From Burkholderiales bacterium (lineage in GTDB: Bacteria; Pseudomonadota; Gammaproteobacteria; Burkholderiales; Nitrosomonadaceae), in the NCBI GenBank assembly GCA_024235795.1, contig JACKLR010000001.1, forward strand, positions 558,001 through 622,000: a DNA stretch of 64,000 bases, given 5' to 3'. This document shows, piece after piece, positions 8,425-18,448 of the stretch. Under the pieces are notes generated by a model. It did no database searches. It worked only from the letters and a program-made list of their open reading frames with translations, and had not been told where the DNA came from. Every line of letters starts with the position of its first letter. Within the stretch, counting starts at the first letter, position 1. The translations under genes were made by a program, and so were the position numbers.

Positions 8425-11124
8425 CTACAGTTTTTCCAATAATTCCTTTGCTGCCTTTTGCTGATTCTCATCACCTTCCTTAACAACTTCTTCGAGCATT
8501 TCCCGCGCACCTTCCATATCTTCCATTTCTAAATAAGCTTTTGCCAAATCAATTTTGGTTTCTATTTCATGCCATTGTTCATTCTTTGCTTCTGGTTCAG
8601 GTTGCCCTGATTCGATGGCCTCAATGTGTTCATCTGCACCTGAATTCTCTGGAATTTCATGGGAATCTTCTTTTTCAATATCCAGATCAATACCAGAAAA
8701 ATCAATTTCCGATGATTGTTCTTCAGAGTCTGAAGGAGAATTCAAATTTGTATCGGACTGTGCATGAGTCTCTGTCATGTCAGGAATATTCATCCCATCA
8801 TCTGACGAATTTTCTGCAAGACTTTTTTCATCATCTTTTATACTCTCGTCAGACAGATCAAAAGTTGATGAATCGACTGAAAAATCAAGCATATTATCAG
8901 AATCAGATCGTTGCAATGATTCAGTATCAGTTTCTTGATCAGCCAGTTCCACTTTCAATTCATCATCTTCTGCCGTTTCCTTCGTTTCTTCAAAATCAAT
9001 TTTCAACTCATAGTCTGATTCATTATCCTGAGAAGTTGATTCTTCCTTCTGAAAATCCAGAAGGGACTCTTCATCGATTTCAGCTTTTTCAACTGACGCC
9101 TGTTCACCTTGCGGTGTGTTCTCAGCTTCGAAATCAGCGTCAAAATCGAAATCATTTTCAATTTTTTCCTGGGAAGAATCGTCCAGTGTTTCTGACTCAG
9201 ATTGATTGTCATCAAAGGCATCCAGCTCAAGCTCATCTAACGAGTTATCCGATTCGTTTTCTGCTTTTTCATTCTCCTTGGAAAAATCCAATTCAATTGG
9301 TTGCTCAGAATCTAATGATTCACTTTCTAAGGTTTCGCTCTGATTGTCATCTCTGGATGATAAATCAAACTTAGTTACATCTTCTTCCGGTAATTTTTCT
9401 TCCTGGAAAAACTGATTCGTTTGATCAAATTCTTCGGTATCTTCATTTTGACTATCAGTTACATGTGCAGCAGCAACAGCCGCTGCTGTTTTGTTTCTCA
9501 GTGCTGATGATAATTCTTCATATCTAGACTCCTCCGCCTCCGCTTCAGCTTCCGCTGCTTCTCTTCGACGACGGTAAATGACAGCAAACATGGCAAGCAA
9601 AAGTATAGCTAACGCTGCGCCAATATAGGTCATATTGTCCATTACTTGATCAAGAAAGGTTGTTTCCTCTGATTCTGGAACAAGCACCTGATTTGCTACG
9701 GATGCAACCGATGCAACAGGAGCAACAGGTCCACTTACAATACCGTCTCCAGCATTTGTTTCTGACAGTAATGAAGAATCAGTTTCAGCTATGGTATTAA
9801 AATCGATAGCAGCATCATCTTCAGAAACAATATCAAACTCAGTAGCCGGGCTGGACTCGGATGGAATAATTTCAATTGATTCAATTTCAGCCTGTGGTGC
9901 CTGCTGTTGTTCTGCTTGAGCCTCGGCGTTTATTTGTGCTTGAGCCAACTCAGGATTTTGCAATGCCAACAGTTTTTGTAAATTCTCAATGTTCTTTTCC
10001 AGCAAAGCAACACGTTCATTCGCTTCTTTTAAAGCAAGATTACGTGCAATCGCGTCTTCTTCCATCATACGCAACCGTTCTTGCGTACTCAGATCTGAAA
10101 AAGCATCTTGAGAATCTAATAACCTTTCTCCACTCGATAGCCGCAACACTTCTTCAGGAGATTCGCTTCGAGTAACTGCGGCATTATCAACCGCTGTTGT
10201 AATTTGACCCGCAGCTGTCTGGCTAAGCGTATCCATATCTTGCGGCTCTTGTGTTGATAACGCCAAATTCTCACGATATTTGTGCCAGTCGTTAACTTGA
10301 ACTCTGACTTCAATATTGGCTTCTCTTTCACTGATTTCAGCAAGTTCCTGCAAATCCGGAATTTTCAGAATAACGCCAGTTTTAAGCAAATTCATGTTGT
10401 TCGCAATAAAGGCTTCTCGATTTGCTCTAAATAATGCGACCAACATCTGGTTAAGATTAGCCTCTTTTGGCTTTACCTGCCTAGCAATCGATGACAGTGT
10501 GTCACCTTCTAGTATCGGGCCATATGTGCCTGGCGTGCCTGATGCAACGGAAACTTGCGACGCAATTTGTTCAGGTTGAATTGACTCTCCTATCTTTTCC
10601 TCTGGCGATGAAATAGTTGACGATAGAGAAGCATCCTGTTCTAACGGTGCTGTTTCTATTTCAGCAGTCGTTTCCACGTTTTCCTGAATAGAAGGGATAC
10701 TCGGCGCTATCGGCTCTGGCACCCTAGCGTCTGCCGGATCAAGTAGTACTGTATATTCACGCAGAAGACGTCCTGAGGCCCAACTCAATTCCACCAGCAT
10801 ATTGAGAAATGGCTCATTTATCGCTTGCGGAGAGATAATTTTTACATATGGAGAACCATTGATTCGTGATTCTATAGAAATATTAAATGCAGCGTAAAAA
10901 GGCTCATAACGTATACCGGCTTGAGCAAAAGCTTCACGAGTTGCAAAATCAGCTTTTAATGTGGAAAGTTCTTCTTCATTAACAGAAACCAAATCAATCT
11001 CAGCATTAAGCGGTTGGCCCAAAGAAGAATTGATCGTTAGTTTGCCAAGCCCAGCAGCATGAACAGTTAAGGAAAAAACAAAACCGATAAATAACAAGCA
11101 TGCTCTAAATATAGAAGTATACAC
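8425..11124 (-). CDS. fimV: FimV-like polar hub / peptidoglycan-binding protein
   Basis: Large envelope protein related to Pseudomonas FimV, linked to polar organisation, type IV pili and twitching. Reading from a GTG at 11124 gives 899 aa with a signal peptide ending HAAGLG; the frame also extends to a TTG at 11151. Features in order are a conserved N-terminal domain (GKLTINSSLGQPLNAEI), a LysM-like segment around LEGDTLSSIARQV, a coiled coil, one membrane span (AALAILLLAMFAVIY) followed by RRRR, a very acidic low-complexity cytoplasmic region rich in D, E and S, and the C-terminal FimV/TPR motif (LAKAYLEMEDMEGAREMLEE). A purine-rich GAGAGGGG lies just before the GTG. Confidence 0.9.
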   Translation of the reverse strand: MYTSIFRACLLFIGFVFSLTVHAAGLGKLTINSSLGQPLNAEIDLVSVNEEELSTLKADFATREAFAQAGIRYEPFYAAFNISIESRINGSPYVKIISPQAINEPFLNMLVELSWASGRLLREYTVLLDPADARVPEPIAPSIPSIQENVETTAEIETAPLEQDASLSSTISSPEEKIGESIQPEQIASQVSVASGTPGTYGPILEGDTLSSIARQVKPKEANLNQMLVALFRANREAFIANNMNLLKTGVILKIPDLQELAEISEREANIEVRVQVNDWHKYRENLALSTQEPQDMDTLSQTAAGQITTAVDNAAVTRSESPEEVLRLSSGERLLDSQDAFSDLSTQERLRMMEEDAIARNLALKEANERVALLEKNIENLQKLLALQNPELAQAQINAEAQAEQQQAPQAEIESIEIIPSESSPATEFDIVSEDDAAIDFNTIAETDSSLLSETNAGDGIVSGPVAPVASVASVANQVLVPESEETTFLDQVMDNMTYIGAALAILLLAMFAVIYRRRREAAEAEAEAEESRYEELSSALRNKTAAAVAAAHVTDSQNEDTEEFDQTNQFFQEEKLPEEDVTKFDLSSRDDNQSETLESESLDSEQPIELDFSKENEKAENESDNSLDELELDAFDDNQSESETLDDSSQEKIENDFDFDADFEAENTPQGEQASVEKAEIDEESLLDFQKEESTSQDNESDYELKIDFEETKETAEDDELKVELADQETDTESLQRSDSDNMLDFSVDSSTFDLSDESIKDDEKSLAENSSDDGMNIPDMTETHAQSDTNLNSPSDSEEQSSEIDFSGIDLDIEKEDSHEIPENSGADEHIEAIESGQPEPEAKNEQWHEIETKIDLAKAYLEMEDMEGAREMLEEVVKEGDENQQKAAKELLEKL

Positions 11125-11297
11125 CGAGGACCCCTCTCTCTTGTTTTCCAAAGAAAATAGATTTAGCCTAGCACGAACTTAGATTATGAAAGCTTTAAAC
11201 ATTCCGTGAATTATATGCTAATTCTTAAGAAACAAATTCAGTCTTTCAGGTAAAACAATATCATTTGTCTTAATAATCAGTCAATAATTGAATAAAT

Positions 11298-12410
11298 TTA
11301 ATGTTGTACTATAATTCTGAGCATTCTGCGTAACGGCTCGGCAGCCCCCCATAGCAGTTGATCGCCCACGGTAAATGCAGACAGATATTCATTTCCCATA
11401 GCCAGTTTACGTATACGTCCTATCGGTATGGACAAAGAGCCGGTCACAGCAGCAGGGGTTAATTTTTCTGTGGTCGCTTCTCTCTCGTTTGGCACGACCT
11501 GAACCCATTCATTGGATTTAGCAATAATATCTTCCACTTCGTCCAATGGTATATCCTTTTTGAGCTTCATGGTGAGCGCCTGGCTGTGACAACGCATGGC
11601 GCCGATGCGTACGCAAGTACCGTCAACCGGAACCGGTTGATTTGTTTTACCCATAATTTTGTTGGTTTCTACCAGTCCTTTCCATTCTTCACGGCTTTGG
11701 CCATTGTTTACAGCTTTATCAATCCAGGGAATCAGGCTTCCGGCAAGCGGCACACCAAAATTTGAAACCGGAAAATTTTTGTCTCGCAAAGTCCCAGCGA
11801 CTTCCCGATCAATATCCAAAATACTGGAAGCCGGGTCATCCAGCAAGTCTTTAGCGACACGATGCGCCTCACCCATTTGTTGCAGCAGTTCTCGCATATT
11901 ACGGGCGCCAGCACCTGATGCCGCCTGATAGGTCATAACGTTTACCCACTCAACCAAGCCTTTTTCTATAAGTCCGCCAACAGCCATCAGCATCAAACTA
12001 ACGGTGCAATTGCCACCAATATAGTTCTTTACACCGTTGTGCAAGGCCTGTTGTATGACAGGCATGTTCACCGGATCAAGGATAATGACAGCATCATCAT
12101 CCATCCGTAATGCTGATGCGGCATCAATCCAGTACCCCTGCCATCCGTTTTTTCTCAGTTCCTTGGCAATGCTATTGGTATAATCACCGCCCTGACAGGT
12201 GATGATCACATCCATCTCAGCCAGCGCTGTTAAATCATAAGCGTCCTTAAGTGGAGGAATTTCCTTACCGATATCCGGTCCTTTTGCCCCTTTCTGAGAG
12301 GTAGAAAAAAATACAGGATCAATCAAAGAAAAATCATTTTCTTCTCGCATACGCTGCATCAACACAGAGCCCACCATACCTCGCCAACCGACAAAACCGA
12401 CCTGTTTCAT
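11298..12410 (-). CDS. asd: Aspartate-semialdehyde dehydrogenase
   Basis: Reduces aspartyl phosphate to aspartate semialdehyde with NADPH, the branch point to lysine, threonine and methionine. The nucleophile is Cys135 in GGNCTVSLML, the same number as in E. coli, and the nucleotide-binding N-terminus reads VGFVGWRGMVGSVL. 370 aa, the gammaproteobacterial-type length. Located between leuB and fimV. dapB at 17.6 kb uses a product of the same pathway. Confidence 0.97.
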   Translation of the reverse strand: MKQVGFVGWRGMVGSVLMQRMREENDFSLIDPVFFSTSQKGAKGPDIGKEIPPLKDAYDLTALAEMDVIITCQGGDYTNSIAKELRKNGWQGYWIDAASALRMDDDAVIILDPVNMPVIQQALHNGVKNYIGGNCTVSLMLMAVGGLIEKGLVEWVNVMTYQAASGAGARNMRELLQQMGEAHRVAKDLLDDPASSILDIDREVAGTLRDKNFPVSNFGVPLAGSLIPWIDKAVNNGQSREEWKGLVETNKIMGKTNQPVPVDGTCVRIGAMRCHSQALTMKLKKDIPLDEVEDIIAKSNEWVQVVPNEREATTEKLTPAAVTGSLSIPIGRIRKLAMGNEYLSAFTVGDQLLWGAAEPLRRMLRIIVQH

Positions 12411-12484
12411 TTCTTGCCTATAATCCTAAATAAAAAAACATATCTTGTATTTAAACATAAAAACAATCCGTACTATCAACGGTT

Positions 12485-13546
12485 TTACATGTTTGACAGT
12501 ACCGCATCGCCCATTTCACGGGTTCCAATTATCCGCATACCCGGGCTTGCAATATCGCTCGTTCGAAAACCCTGTGCCAAAACTTTTTTAACCGCATTTT
12601 CTATGCGTTGCGCCGCACTTTCCTGATTGAATGTATAGCGCATCATCATGGCAACCGAAAGAATAGTCGCCAGAGGGTTTGCGATATTTTTACCGGCAAT
12701 ATCCGGCGCTGAACCATGAATTGGCTCATACAATCCTTTGTTGTTGCTATCAAGCGATGCGGAAGGCAACATTCCGATTGATCCAGTGAGCATGGACGCC
12801 TCGTCCGATAAAATATCACCAAACATGTTTCCGGTTACAACCACATCAAATTGCTTGGGGTCACGCACCAGCTGCATGGCCGCGTTATCGACCAGCATAT
12901 GCGAGAGCGTTACATCGGGATACTCCTTGCCAACTTCCTCAACCACATCACGCCATAACTGGGTGCATTCCAGGACATTCATTTTGTCAATCGAACATAG
13001 CTTGCGGTTTCTTTTTTGCGCGGCCTGAAAAGCCACATGCGCAATACGTTGAATTTCACTCTCATTATAGATCATGGTGTTAAAACCAACCCGCTGACCG
13101 TTACGTTCTTCAATACCACGCGGCTCACCAAAATAAATATCACCGGTTAACTCACGCACGATCAAAATATCAAGACCGGCAACCACTTCAGGTTTTAGAC
13201 TGGACGCATCGGCAAGCTCCGGATAAAGTATCGCGGGCCGTAAATTCGCGAATAAGTTTAAAGCTTTACGTATCGCCAGCAATCCACGTTCGGGTCTCTG
13301 GGCACGCGGAAGACTATCATATTTGGGACCGCCCACAGCCCCCAGCAACATCGCATCGGCATGCGTGGCCAGTTTATGCGTTGCCTCGGGATATGGCTCA
13401 CCGGTTGCATCAACTGCACAACCGCCAATCAGCCCGTGTTCAAGCGCTATCCCGAGCCCATCGGTCTTCAACACATCTAACACACGTACGGCCTGGGCAA
13501 CGATTTCAGGTCCAATACCATCACCCGCCAGAATTGCAATTTTCAT
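12485..13546 (-). CDS. leuB: 3-isopropylmalate dehydrogenase
   Basis: Oxidative decarboxylation step of leucine synthesis, NAD-dependent. I start it at the ATG at 13546 (MKIAILAGDGIGPEIV), the family's canonical N-terminus; an ATG at 13555 adds three residues. The open frame runs further up to a TTG at 13612, but that would overlap leuD and adds an unrelated leader. Motifs RELTGDIYFGEPRG, DILSDEASML and EPIHGSAPDIAGK are intact. About 22 bp separate it from leuD. Confidence 0.97.
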   Translation of the reverse strand: MKIAILAGDGIGPEIVAQAVRVLDVLKTDGLGIALEHGLIGGCAVDATGEPYPEATHKLATHADAMLLGAVGGPKYDSLPRAQRPERGLLAIRKALNLFANLRPAILYPELADASSLKPEVVAGLDILIVRELTGDIYFGEPRGIEERNGQRVGFNTMIYNESEIQRIAHVAFQAAQKRNRKLCSIDKMNVLECTQLWRDVVEEVGKEYPDVTLSHMLVDNAAMQLVRDPKQFDVVVTGNMFGDILSDEASMLTGSIGMLPSASLDSNNKGLYEPIHGSAPDIAGKNIANPLATILSVAMMMRYTFNQESAAQRIENAVKKVLAQGFRTSDIASPGMRIIGTREMGDAVLSNM

Positions 13547-13568
13547 AGTCGTCATTTTTGGATTATGC

Positions 13569-14207
13569 TCATGAGAACAACCAGGGTTGTTCTTCACGTC
13601 GTTTCTGTTCAAATTGTTTTATTTTTTCGGCATGTTGCAGTGTCAAACCAATTTCATCCAGGCCATTTAACAAACAGTGTTTGCGGAACGCATCCACTTC
13701 AAATGAGAAATGCGCATTGCTTGGTGTGGTCAAGATTTGCTTCTCCAAATCCACCGCTAATGCATACCCTTCAGTTTCATTCACCTCATGAAATAGCTGA
13801 TCGATGATTTTTCCTTCCTGAACAATCGGTAACAAGCCAATTTTGAAACAGTTATTAAAAAATATATCTGCAAAACTTGGCGCAAGAATTACTTTGAATC
13901 CATAATCCTGAAGCGCCCAAGGCGCGTGCTCCCGACTCGAACCGCATCCGAAGTTGTCCCGCGCCAGCAATATCTGGGCGGATGTGTAGCGCGGTCTATT
14001 CAGAATAAAATCCGGATTTAACTGGCGTTGTGTAACATCCATCTCAGGTTCGCCGTGATCCAGATAACGCCACTCATCGAACAGATTGCGCCCAAAACCC
14101 GAACGTTTGATCGATTTCAGGAATTGCTTTGGAATAATAGCATCCGTATCGACATTAGCTCGATCAAGTGGTGCGACGACACCCGTAAATGTCCGAAATT
14201 TTTCCAT
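13569..14207 (-). CDS. leuD: 3-isopropylmalate dehydratase small subunit
   Basis: Small (swivel domain) subunit of isopropylmalate isomerase. 212 aa with the motifs NVDTDAIIPKQFLK near the N-terminus and FGCGSSREHAPWAL in the middle. Pairs with LeuC encoded just upstream; a tiny entericidin-like gene sits between the two subunits. Confidence 0.97.
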   Translation of the reverse strand: MEKFRTFTGVVAPLDRANVDTDAIIPKQFLKSIKRSGFGRNLFDEWRYLDHGEPEMDVTQRQLNPDFILNRPRYTSAQILLARDNFGCGSSREHAPWALQDYGFKVILAPSFADIFFNNCFKIGLLPIVQEGKIIDQLFHEVNETEGYALAVDLEKQILTTPSNAHFSFEVDAFRKHCLLNGLDEIGLTLQHAEKIKQFEQKRREEQPWLFS

Positions 14208-14216
14208 ATTGTTGAA

Positions 14217-14342
14217 TTATTGTGCAGAACGCTCTATTGCTTCACCACCTTGCTGGATATCCTTGCCGAAACCGGCCATAGTGTTACATGCGGTCAGACT
14301 GAAAATTGCAATTAATGTAATGATTACTGTCATTGGTTTCAT
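14217..14342 (-). CDS. Entericidin-like small lipoprotein
   Basis: A 41-codon gene lying between leuC and leuD. It starts with an ATG at 14342, preceded by a near-perfect ribosome binding site (GGAGGT). The product starts MKPMTVIITLIAIF, has a lipobox ending LTAC with the lipidated Cys19, and a short mature part containing NTMAGFGKDIQQGGEAIE, which is the signature of the EcnA/EcnB (entericidin) family of outer-membrane lipoproteins, proposed as toxin/antidote peptides in enterobacteria. Role here unknown. A small lipoprotein gene at this position between leuC and leuD is common in betaproteobacteria, to my knowledge. Confidence 0.9.
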   Translation of the reverse strand: MKPMTVIITLIAIFSLTACNTMAGFGKDIQQGGEAIERSAQ

Positions 14343-14392
14343 GATTTTTTACCTCCACAAAAAATAAACAAATTGTTCAAGGGACAGCGTGT

Positions 14393-15808
14393 TCAAGATA
14401 GACTCAACTGGCTCACATCGACAAAATGTCCGGCTATAGCCGCAGCCGCAGCCATAGCCGGACTAACCAGATGCGTACGGCCACCGGGACCCTGCCGGCC
14501 TTCGAAATTACGATTGGACGTTGAAGCACATCGCTCTCCTTTGGACAATCGATCGTCATTCATTGCCAGACACATCGAACAACCGGGTTCACGCCATTCA
14601 AAGCCTGCAGCCTGAAAAATTTTATCCAGCCCTTCCTGTTCGGCCTGATACTTAACCAGACCCGAACCGGGCACCACCAATGCCAGTTTAATTGTCGAAG
14701 CAACGTGTTTTCCTTTAACCACCTCGGCGGCTGCACGTAAGTCTTCAATTCGCGAGTTGGTGCAGGAACCAATAAATACCTTATCAAGTGTTATCGACTG
14801 TATCGGGGTATTGGGTTGCAGCCCCATATACTTCAGGGCCTGTTCCATATCCTGACGTTTAATGTCTTCCAAAACATCGTTCGGATCAGGCACCACACCA
14901 TCCACCGTTGTCACCATTTCCGGAGAAGTCCCCCAGGTAACCTGCGGCCGGATACCGGCCGCTTCCAGATTGACCGTTTGATCAAAAACGGCATCCGGAT
15001 CGCTGTGCAGTGTCCGCCAATAAGCAACCGCTTTATCCCACAACTCGCCTTGCGGCGCGAACGGCCTACCCTGGATATATTGAATTGTTGTTTCGTCCAC
15101 AGCGACCATTCCAGCACGCGCACCGGCTTCTATGGCCATGTTGCATAATGTCATACGGCCTTCCATGGTCAAGGCTCGTATTGCGCTGCCTGCAAATTCA
15201 ATCGCATAGCCCGTTCCACCGGCAGTGCCTATCTTGCCAATAATCGCCAGGGCAATATCCTTGGCGGTTACACCCAATCCAAGTTTGCCTTCTACAACAA
15301 TCCGCATCGACTTGGATTTCTTGGCCAGTAGACATTGCGTCGCCAACACATGCTCAACTTCGGATGTACCGATGCCAAAAGCAAGACAACCAAATGCACC
15401 ATGGGTACTGGTATGCGAATCACCGCAAACGACGGTCATTCCGGGTAACGTCGCACCTTGTTCCGGTCCAATGACATGAACAATGCCCTGACGCTGATCG
15501 TTCATCTTAAACTCGGTGATACCCAGTTCATCGCAATTTTGATCGAGCGTTTCAACCTGCAAGCGTGACGTTGGATCACCAATGCCCTGATCACGCCCGG
15601 TTGTTGGCACATTATGATCCGCTACCGCAAGAATCGAGCTGATACGCCACGGCTTGCGCCCGGCAATTTTCAAACTTTCGAATGCCTGGGGACTGGTGAC
15701 CTCATGAACAAGATGGCGATCGATATACAGCAATGCCATGCTGTCGGCACCGTTCGAGCCCGTATCAACCACATGTTGCGCCCAGAGTTTGTCGTATAAC
15801 GTTTGCAT
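14393..15808 (-). CDS. leuC: 3-isopropylmalate dehydratase large subunit
   Basis: Aconitase-family large subunit carrying the [4Fe-4S] cluster. 471 aa. Cluster ligands are visible as the Cys in GSCTNSRIEDL and the pair in GCSMC near residues 407-410. Also typical are VCGDSHTSTHGAFG and HEVTSPQAF. It is the first gene of the leuC-ecn-leuD-leuB-asd run. The 160-bp upstream region shared with the divergent acyltransferase must hold its promoter; I saw no leader peptide or T-box. Confidence 0.97.
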   Translation of the reverse strand: MQTLYDKLWAQHVVDTGSNGADSMALLYIDRHLVHEVTSPQAFESLKIAGRKPWRISSILAVADHNVPTTGRDQGIGDPTSRLQVETLDQNCDELGITEFKMNDQRQGIVHVIGPEQGATLPGMTVVCGDSHTSTHGAFGCLAFGIGTSEVEHVLATQCLLAKKSKSMRIVVEGKLGLGVTAKDIALAIIGKIGTAGGTGYAIEFAGSAIRALTMEGRMTLCNMAIEAGARAGMVAVDETTIQYIQGRPFAPQGELWDKAVAYWRTLHSDPDAVFDQTVNLEAAGIRPQVTWGTSPEMVTTVDGVVPDPNDVLEDIKRQDMEQALKYMGLQPNTPIQSITLDKVFIGSCTNSRIEDLRAAAEVVKGKHVASTIKLALVVPGSGLVKYQAEQEGLDKIFQAAGFEWREPGCSMCLAMNDDRLSKGERCASTSNRNFEGRQGPGGRTHLVSPAMAAAAAIAGHFVDVSQLSLS

Positions 15809-15968
15809 TTTGCAAATTTAATGTATTGAAATGAGTTTAATTATCCAACCCTAAATTATTACATAAACTATGCATGAGAAACAGCGTCAGCTTTTTCCAT
15901 GAGTAAAACTTTTTCATCTACCAGCATCAGCCAAGGTAAAATCATCCTGTTGACTCAACTTTTCCCGC

Positions 15969-16769
15969 ATGACTATGAAAAAGACAACGCCTGTTGCCAT
16001 TCGTTTTATCCGTTTTGCCCGGCTGATACTGCATGTAATGTCAGGCATTCTGCAATCTATTGCCTACCCCCATGTTTCCCGTGCCACCCAGCACCACATG
16101 ATGAAAAACTGGGCGATGAAAGTATTGAAAATTTTGAATATCAGGCTGCACCATACCGGCAAGTTTCCTGACGAGAATGATCAACATGCTTTACTGGTCG
16201 CCAATCATGTCTCATGGCTGGACATTTGTCTCGTAATGGCAATTTGTCCGACACAGTTTGTCGCCAAATCAGAAATCCGCAGATGGCCGGTCATTGGTTT
16301 TTTATGCAGAAGAGTGGGCACGCTATTTATAGAGCGCGCCAAACGCAGCGATACCGCGCGGATCAACCAGGTGATCGGCAATGTTTTAATGACCGGCGAG
16401 CGCGTCTGTATTTTTCCGGAAGGTGCAACCAGCGACGGCATGCAGATTCAACATTTTCATGCTTCCCTGTTGCAGTCCGCCGTAAACGCCAACGCGCTGA
16501 TATATCCTGTCGCAATCCGTTATCTGGATGACACGGGCAACTTATGCCGCGACGCCGCCTATACGGACATATCGCTCATCACCTCACTAAAAAAGATTTT
16601 AAGCCAAACCCGTATTGATGCTGTTTTAAACAGCAGCGACGCCATTCACAGCGAAGGCAAAAACCGGCGCGAACTGGCGCGCCTGTCCGAACAGGCTATT
16701 GCCAACAGCCTGTCGCTGTCGTCCTATCACAATGAATCTGAAAAACCTTCCTATCTTCCAAACGCATAG
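15969..16769 (+). CDS. 1-acyl-glycerol-3-phosphate acyltransferase family (PlsC-like)
   Basis: Membrane acyltransferase of the PlsC/LPLAT family, 266 aa, transferring an acyl group to lysophosphatidic acid or a related acceptor. The HX4D catalytic motif is His80-Val-Ser-Trp-Leu-Asp85 and the acceptor-binding motif FPEGATSDG is near residue 155. A hydrophobic N-terminus (residues 11-33) likely anchors it. The start ATG at 15969 is followed by a second ATG at 15975. It is divergent from leuC and its 3' end overlaps apaH by 74 bp tail to tail. The exact substrate (lysophospholipid or ornithine lipid) is not decidable. Confidence 0.85.
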   Translation: MTMKKTTPVAIRFIRFARLILHVMSGILQSIAYPHVSRATQHHMMKNWAMKVLKILNIRLHHTGKFPDENDQHALLVANHVSWLDICLVMAICPTQFVAKSEIRRWPVIGFLCRRVGTLFIERAKRSDTARINQVIGNVLMTGERVCIFPEGATSDGMQIQHFHASLLQSAVNANALIYPVAIRYLDDTGNLCRDAAYTDISLITSLKKILSQTRIDAVLNSSDAIHSEGKNRRELARLSEQAIANSLSLSSYHNESEKPSYLPNA

Positions 16770-17523
16770 TGGATAACCGGCCGTTCCAGACGCAACCGCT
16801 GTCCAGCGCAACAAGCTTGTCCGTCACATATAAACCCAGTGCAGACCAATGTCCACAGATAATCGTTTTTTCTTGACTGACCCGTTCTGGCACATCAAAC
16901 CATGGAAAAAAACCCGATGGAATATCCTGAAAAGTGCCTTTAAACGCAAAATTCATGCGTCCATCCTTGCTGCAGATGCGCATGCGCGTCATCGCATTGA
17001 TAATAACGCGCAAACGTTCCGCCCCTGTCCAGCCATCCTGCCAGTAATTCGGTTCGTTGCCATATAATTGCGAGAAAATCACCCGATAATCATCATGACG
17101 CAACGCGGCTTCTACTTCACGGGCCAGTACCGCAGCCCTAGAGACAGACCAGTCCGGCAGTAATCCGGCGTGCACCAGTGCATAGTTGTCCTCACAATAA
17201 AACAGCCGTTGCTGCCGCAACCAGCTCAACAATTCTTCACGATCAGGCGCATCCAGAATCGGTTGAATGGTATCGCCTTTTTGGCAGCGGGCTATCCCGG
17301 CATCAACCATGAGCAAGTGCAAATCGTGATTGCCCAATACCGTGACGACTGCATCTCCCGCCTGCTTAACGAAACGCAGCATTTCCAATGATTCCGGGCC
17401 ACGATTGACAATATCACCGACCAGCCACAACTTGTCGTTCGAGTCATCAAACTCAACCAAGTCAAGCAGTTTCCTAAACGACGAGTAGCAGCCCTGGATA
17501 TCACCGACTGCGTAGATTGCCAT
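16696..17523 (-). CDS. apaH: Symmetrical bis(5'-nucleosyl)-tetraphosphatase
   Basis: Hydrolyses Ap4A into two ADP. Calcineurin-type metallophosphoesterase motifs are all present: GDIQGCYSSF at residues 7-16, GDIVNRGPES, and GNHDLHLL. 275 aa, normal length. Its last 74 bases are antisense to the plsC-like gene, so the two C-termini are encoded on opposite strands of the same DNA. Confidence 0.96.
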   Translation of the reverse strand: MAIYAVGDIQGCYSSFRKLLDLVEFDDSNDKLWLVGDIVNRGPESLEMLRFVKQAGDAVVTVLGNHDLHLLMVDAGIARCQKGDTIQPILDAPDREELLSWLRQQRLFYCEDNYALVHAGLLPDWSVSRAAVLAREVEAALRHDDYRVIFSQLYGNEPNYWQDGWTGAERLRVIINAMTRMRICSKDGRMNFAFKGTFQDIPSGFFPWFDVPERVSQEKTIICGHWSALGLYVTDKLVALDSGCVWNGRLSTMRLEDRKVFQIHCDRTTATGCWQ

Positions 17524-17607
17524 ATGAAGTATTCTTTGTTGTTCTGCAGAAAATAAACGCGTCAGAAACGTGGGCCAAAACCGGAAACATGTAATCGAAT
17601 GTCACAA

Positions 17608-18414
17608 TTAACGCAACCCGAGTACATCCTGCATATCAAACAGGCCGCTCGTTTTATTCTGAAGAAAACGAACAGCGCGCACCGCGCCCATGGCAAATGT
17701 CATCCGGCTGCTCGCTTTATGCACAATTTCAACGCGCTCGCCGATACCGGCAAACATGGCGGTATGCTCCCCAACAATATCACCCGCGCGTATCGTTGAA
17801 AATCCGATGGTTTCATCGTTGCGTTCACCCGTTACGCCCTCCCGGCCATAAATAGCCACTTTTTTTAAATCGCGATCCAAAGCATCGGCAATCACTTCGC
17901 CCATCCGCAAAGCGGTTCCGGACGGCGCGTCAATTTTATGGCGGTGATGCGCTTCAATAATTTCTATATCATAACCCTGGTTCAATACCCTGGCGGCTAT
18001 CTCAAGCAGTTTGAACGTCACATTGACCCCCACGCTCATATTCGGCGCAAAAACAATGGCGATATCGTTTGAAGCCTCCTTGAGTTTTTCCTTTTCTTCC
18101 TCTGAGAATCCAGTGGTGCCAATGATCATTTTCACCCCGGCTTCGCGGCAAACTGCCAGATGCGCCAGCGTGCCCTCGGGACGGGTAAAGTCAATCAACT
18201 GATTGCTGCCGGCCAGGGCAGTTACAAAATCGCTCGTGATATGAACACCGTTACTTGAACCGATCAATTCCCCGGCGTCCCTGCCCAGATACGGACTGTT
18301 TTTTTGCTCCAGTGCAACCGATAACTGCATATCATCTGACTGTGTGACCGCTTCAAGCAGGGCGCGTCCCATTCGGCCGCCACTGCCTGCAATGGCAATT
18401 TTTTGAATCGTCAT
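17608..18414 (-). CDS. dapB: 4-hydroxy-tetrahydrodipicolinate reductase
   Basis: NAD(P)H-dependent reductase of lysine/diaminopimelate synthesis. The dinucleotide loop GSGGRMGRAL is at residues 10-19 and the substrate/catalytic motif EAHHRHKIDAPSGTAL is present. 268 aa. It lies 34 bp downstream of bamE on the same strand. Confidence 0.97.
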   Translation of the reverse strand: MTIQKIAIAGSGGRMGRALLEAVTQSDDMQLSVALEQKNSPYLGRDAGELIGSSNGVHITSDFVTALAGSNQLIDFTRPEGTLAHLAVCREAGVKMIIGTTGFSEEEKEKLKEASNDIAIVFAPNMSVGVNVTFKLLEIAARVLNQGYDIEIIEAHHRHKIDAPSGTALRMGEVIADALDRDLKKVAIYGREGVTGERNDETIGFSTIRAGDIVGEHTAMFAGIGERVEIVHKASSRMTFAMGAVRAVRFLQNKTSGLFDMQDVLGLR

Positions 18415-18448
18415 GTTATTCCTGTTTAGTTATCAAAAGTATGTATGG

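Noticed and set aside
8541..9374. 277-codon plus-strand open frame inside fimV
   Set aside because: It is the antisense of the low-complexity acidic region of fimV; the Q/L/H-rich product is a by-product of the D/E/S codons and shows no family motifs.
13547..13612. Upstream extension of leuB to a TTG start
   Set aside because: Overlaps the leuD coding end and adds residues absent from the family; MKIAILAGDGIG is the standard N-terminus.
15809..15968. Leucine leader peptide or T-box upstream of leuC
   Set aside because: No run of leucine codons, no attenuator hairpin and no T-box sequence could be seen.
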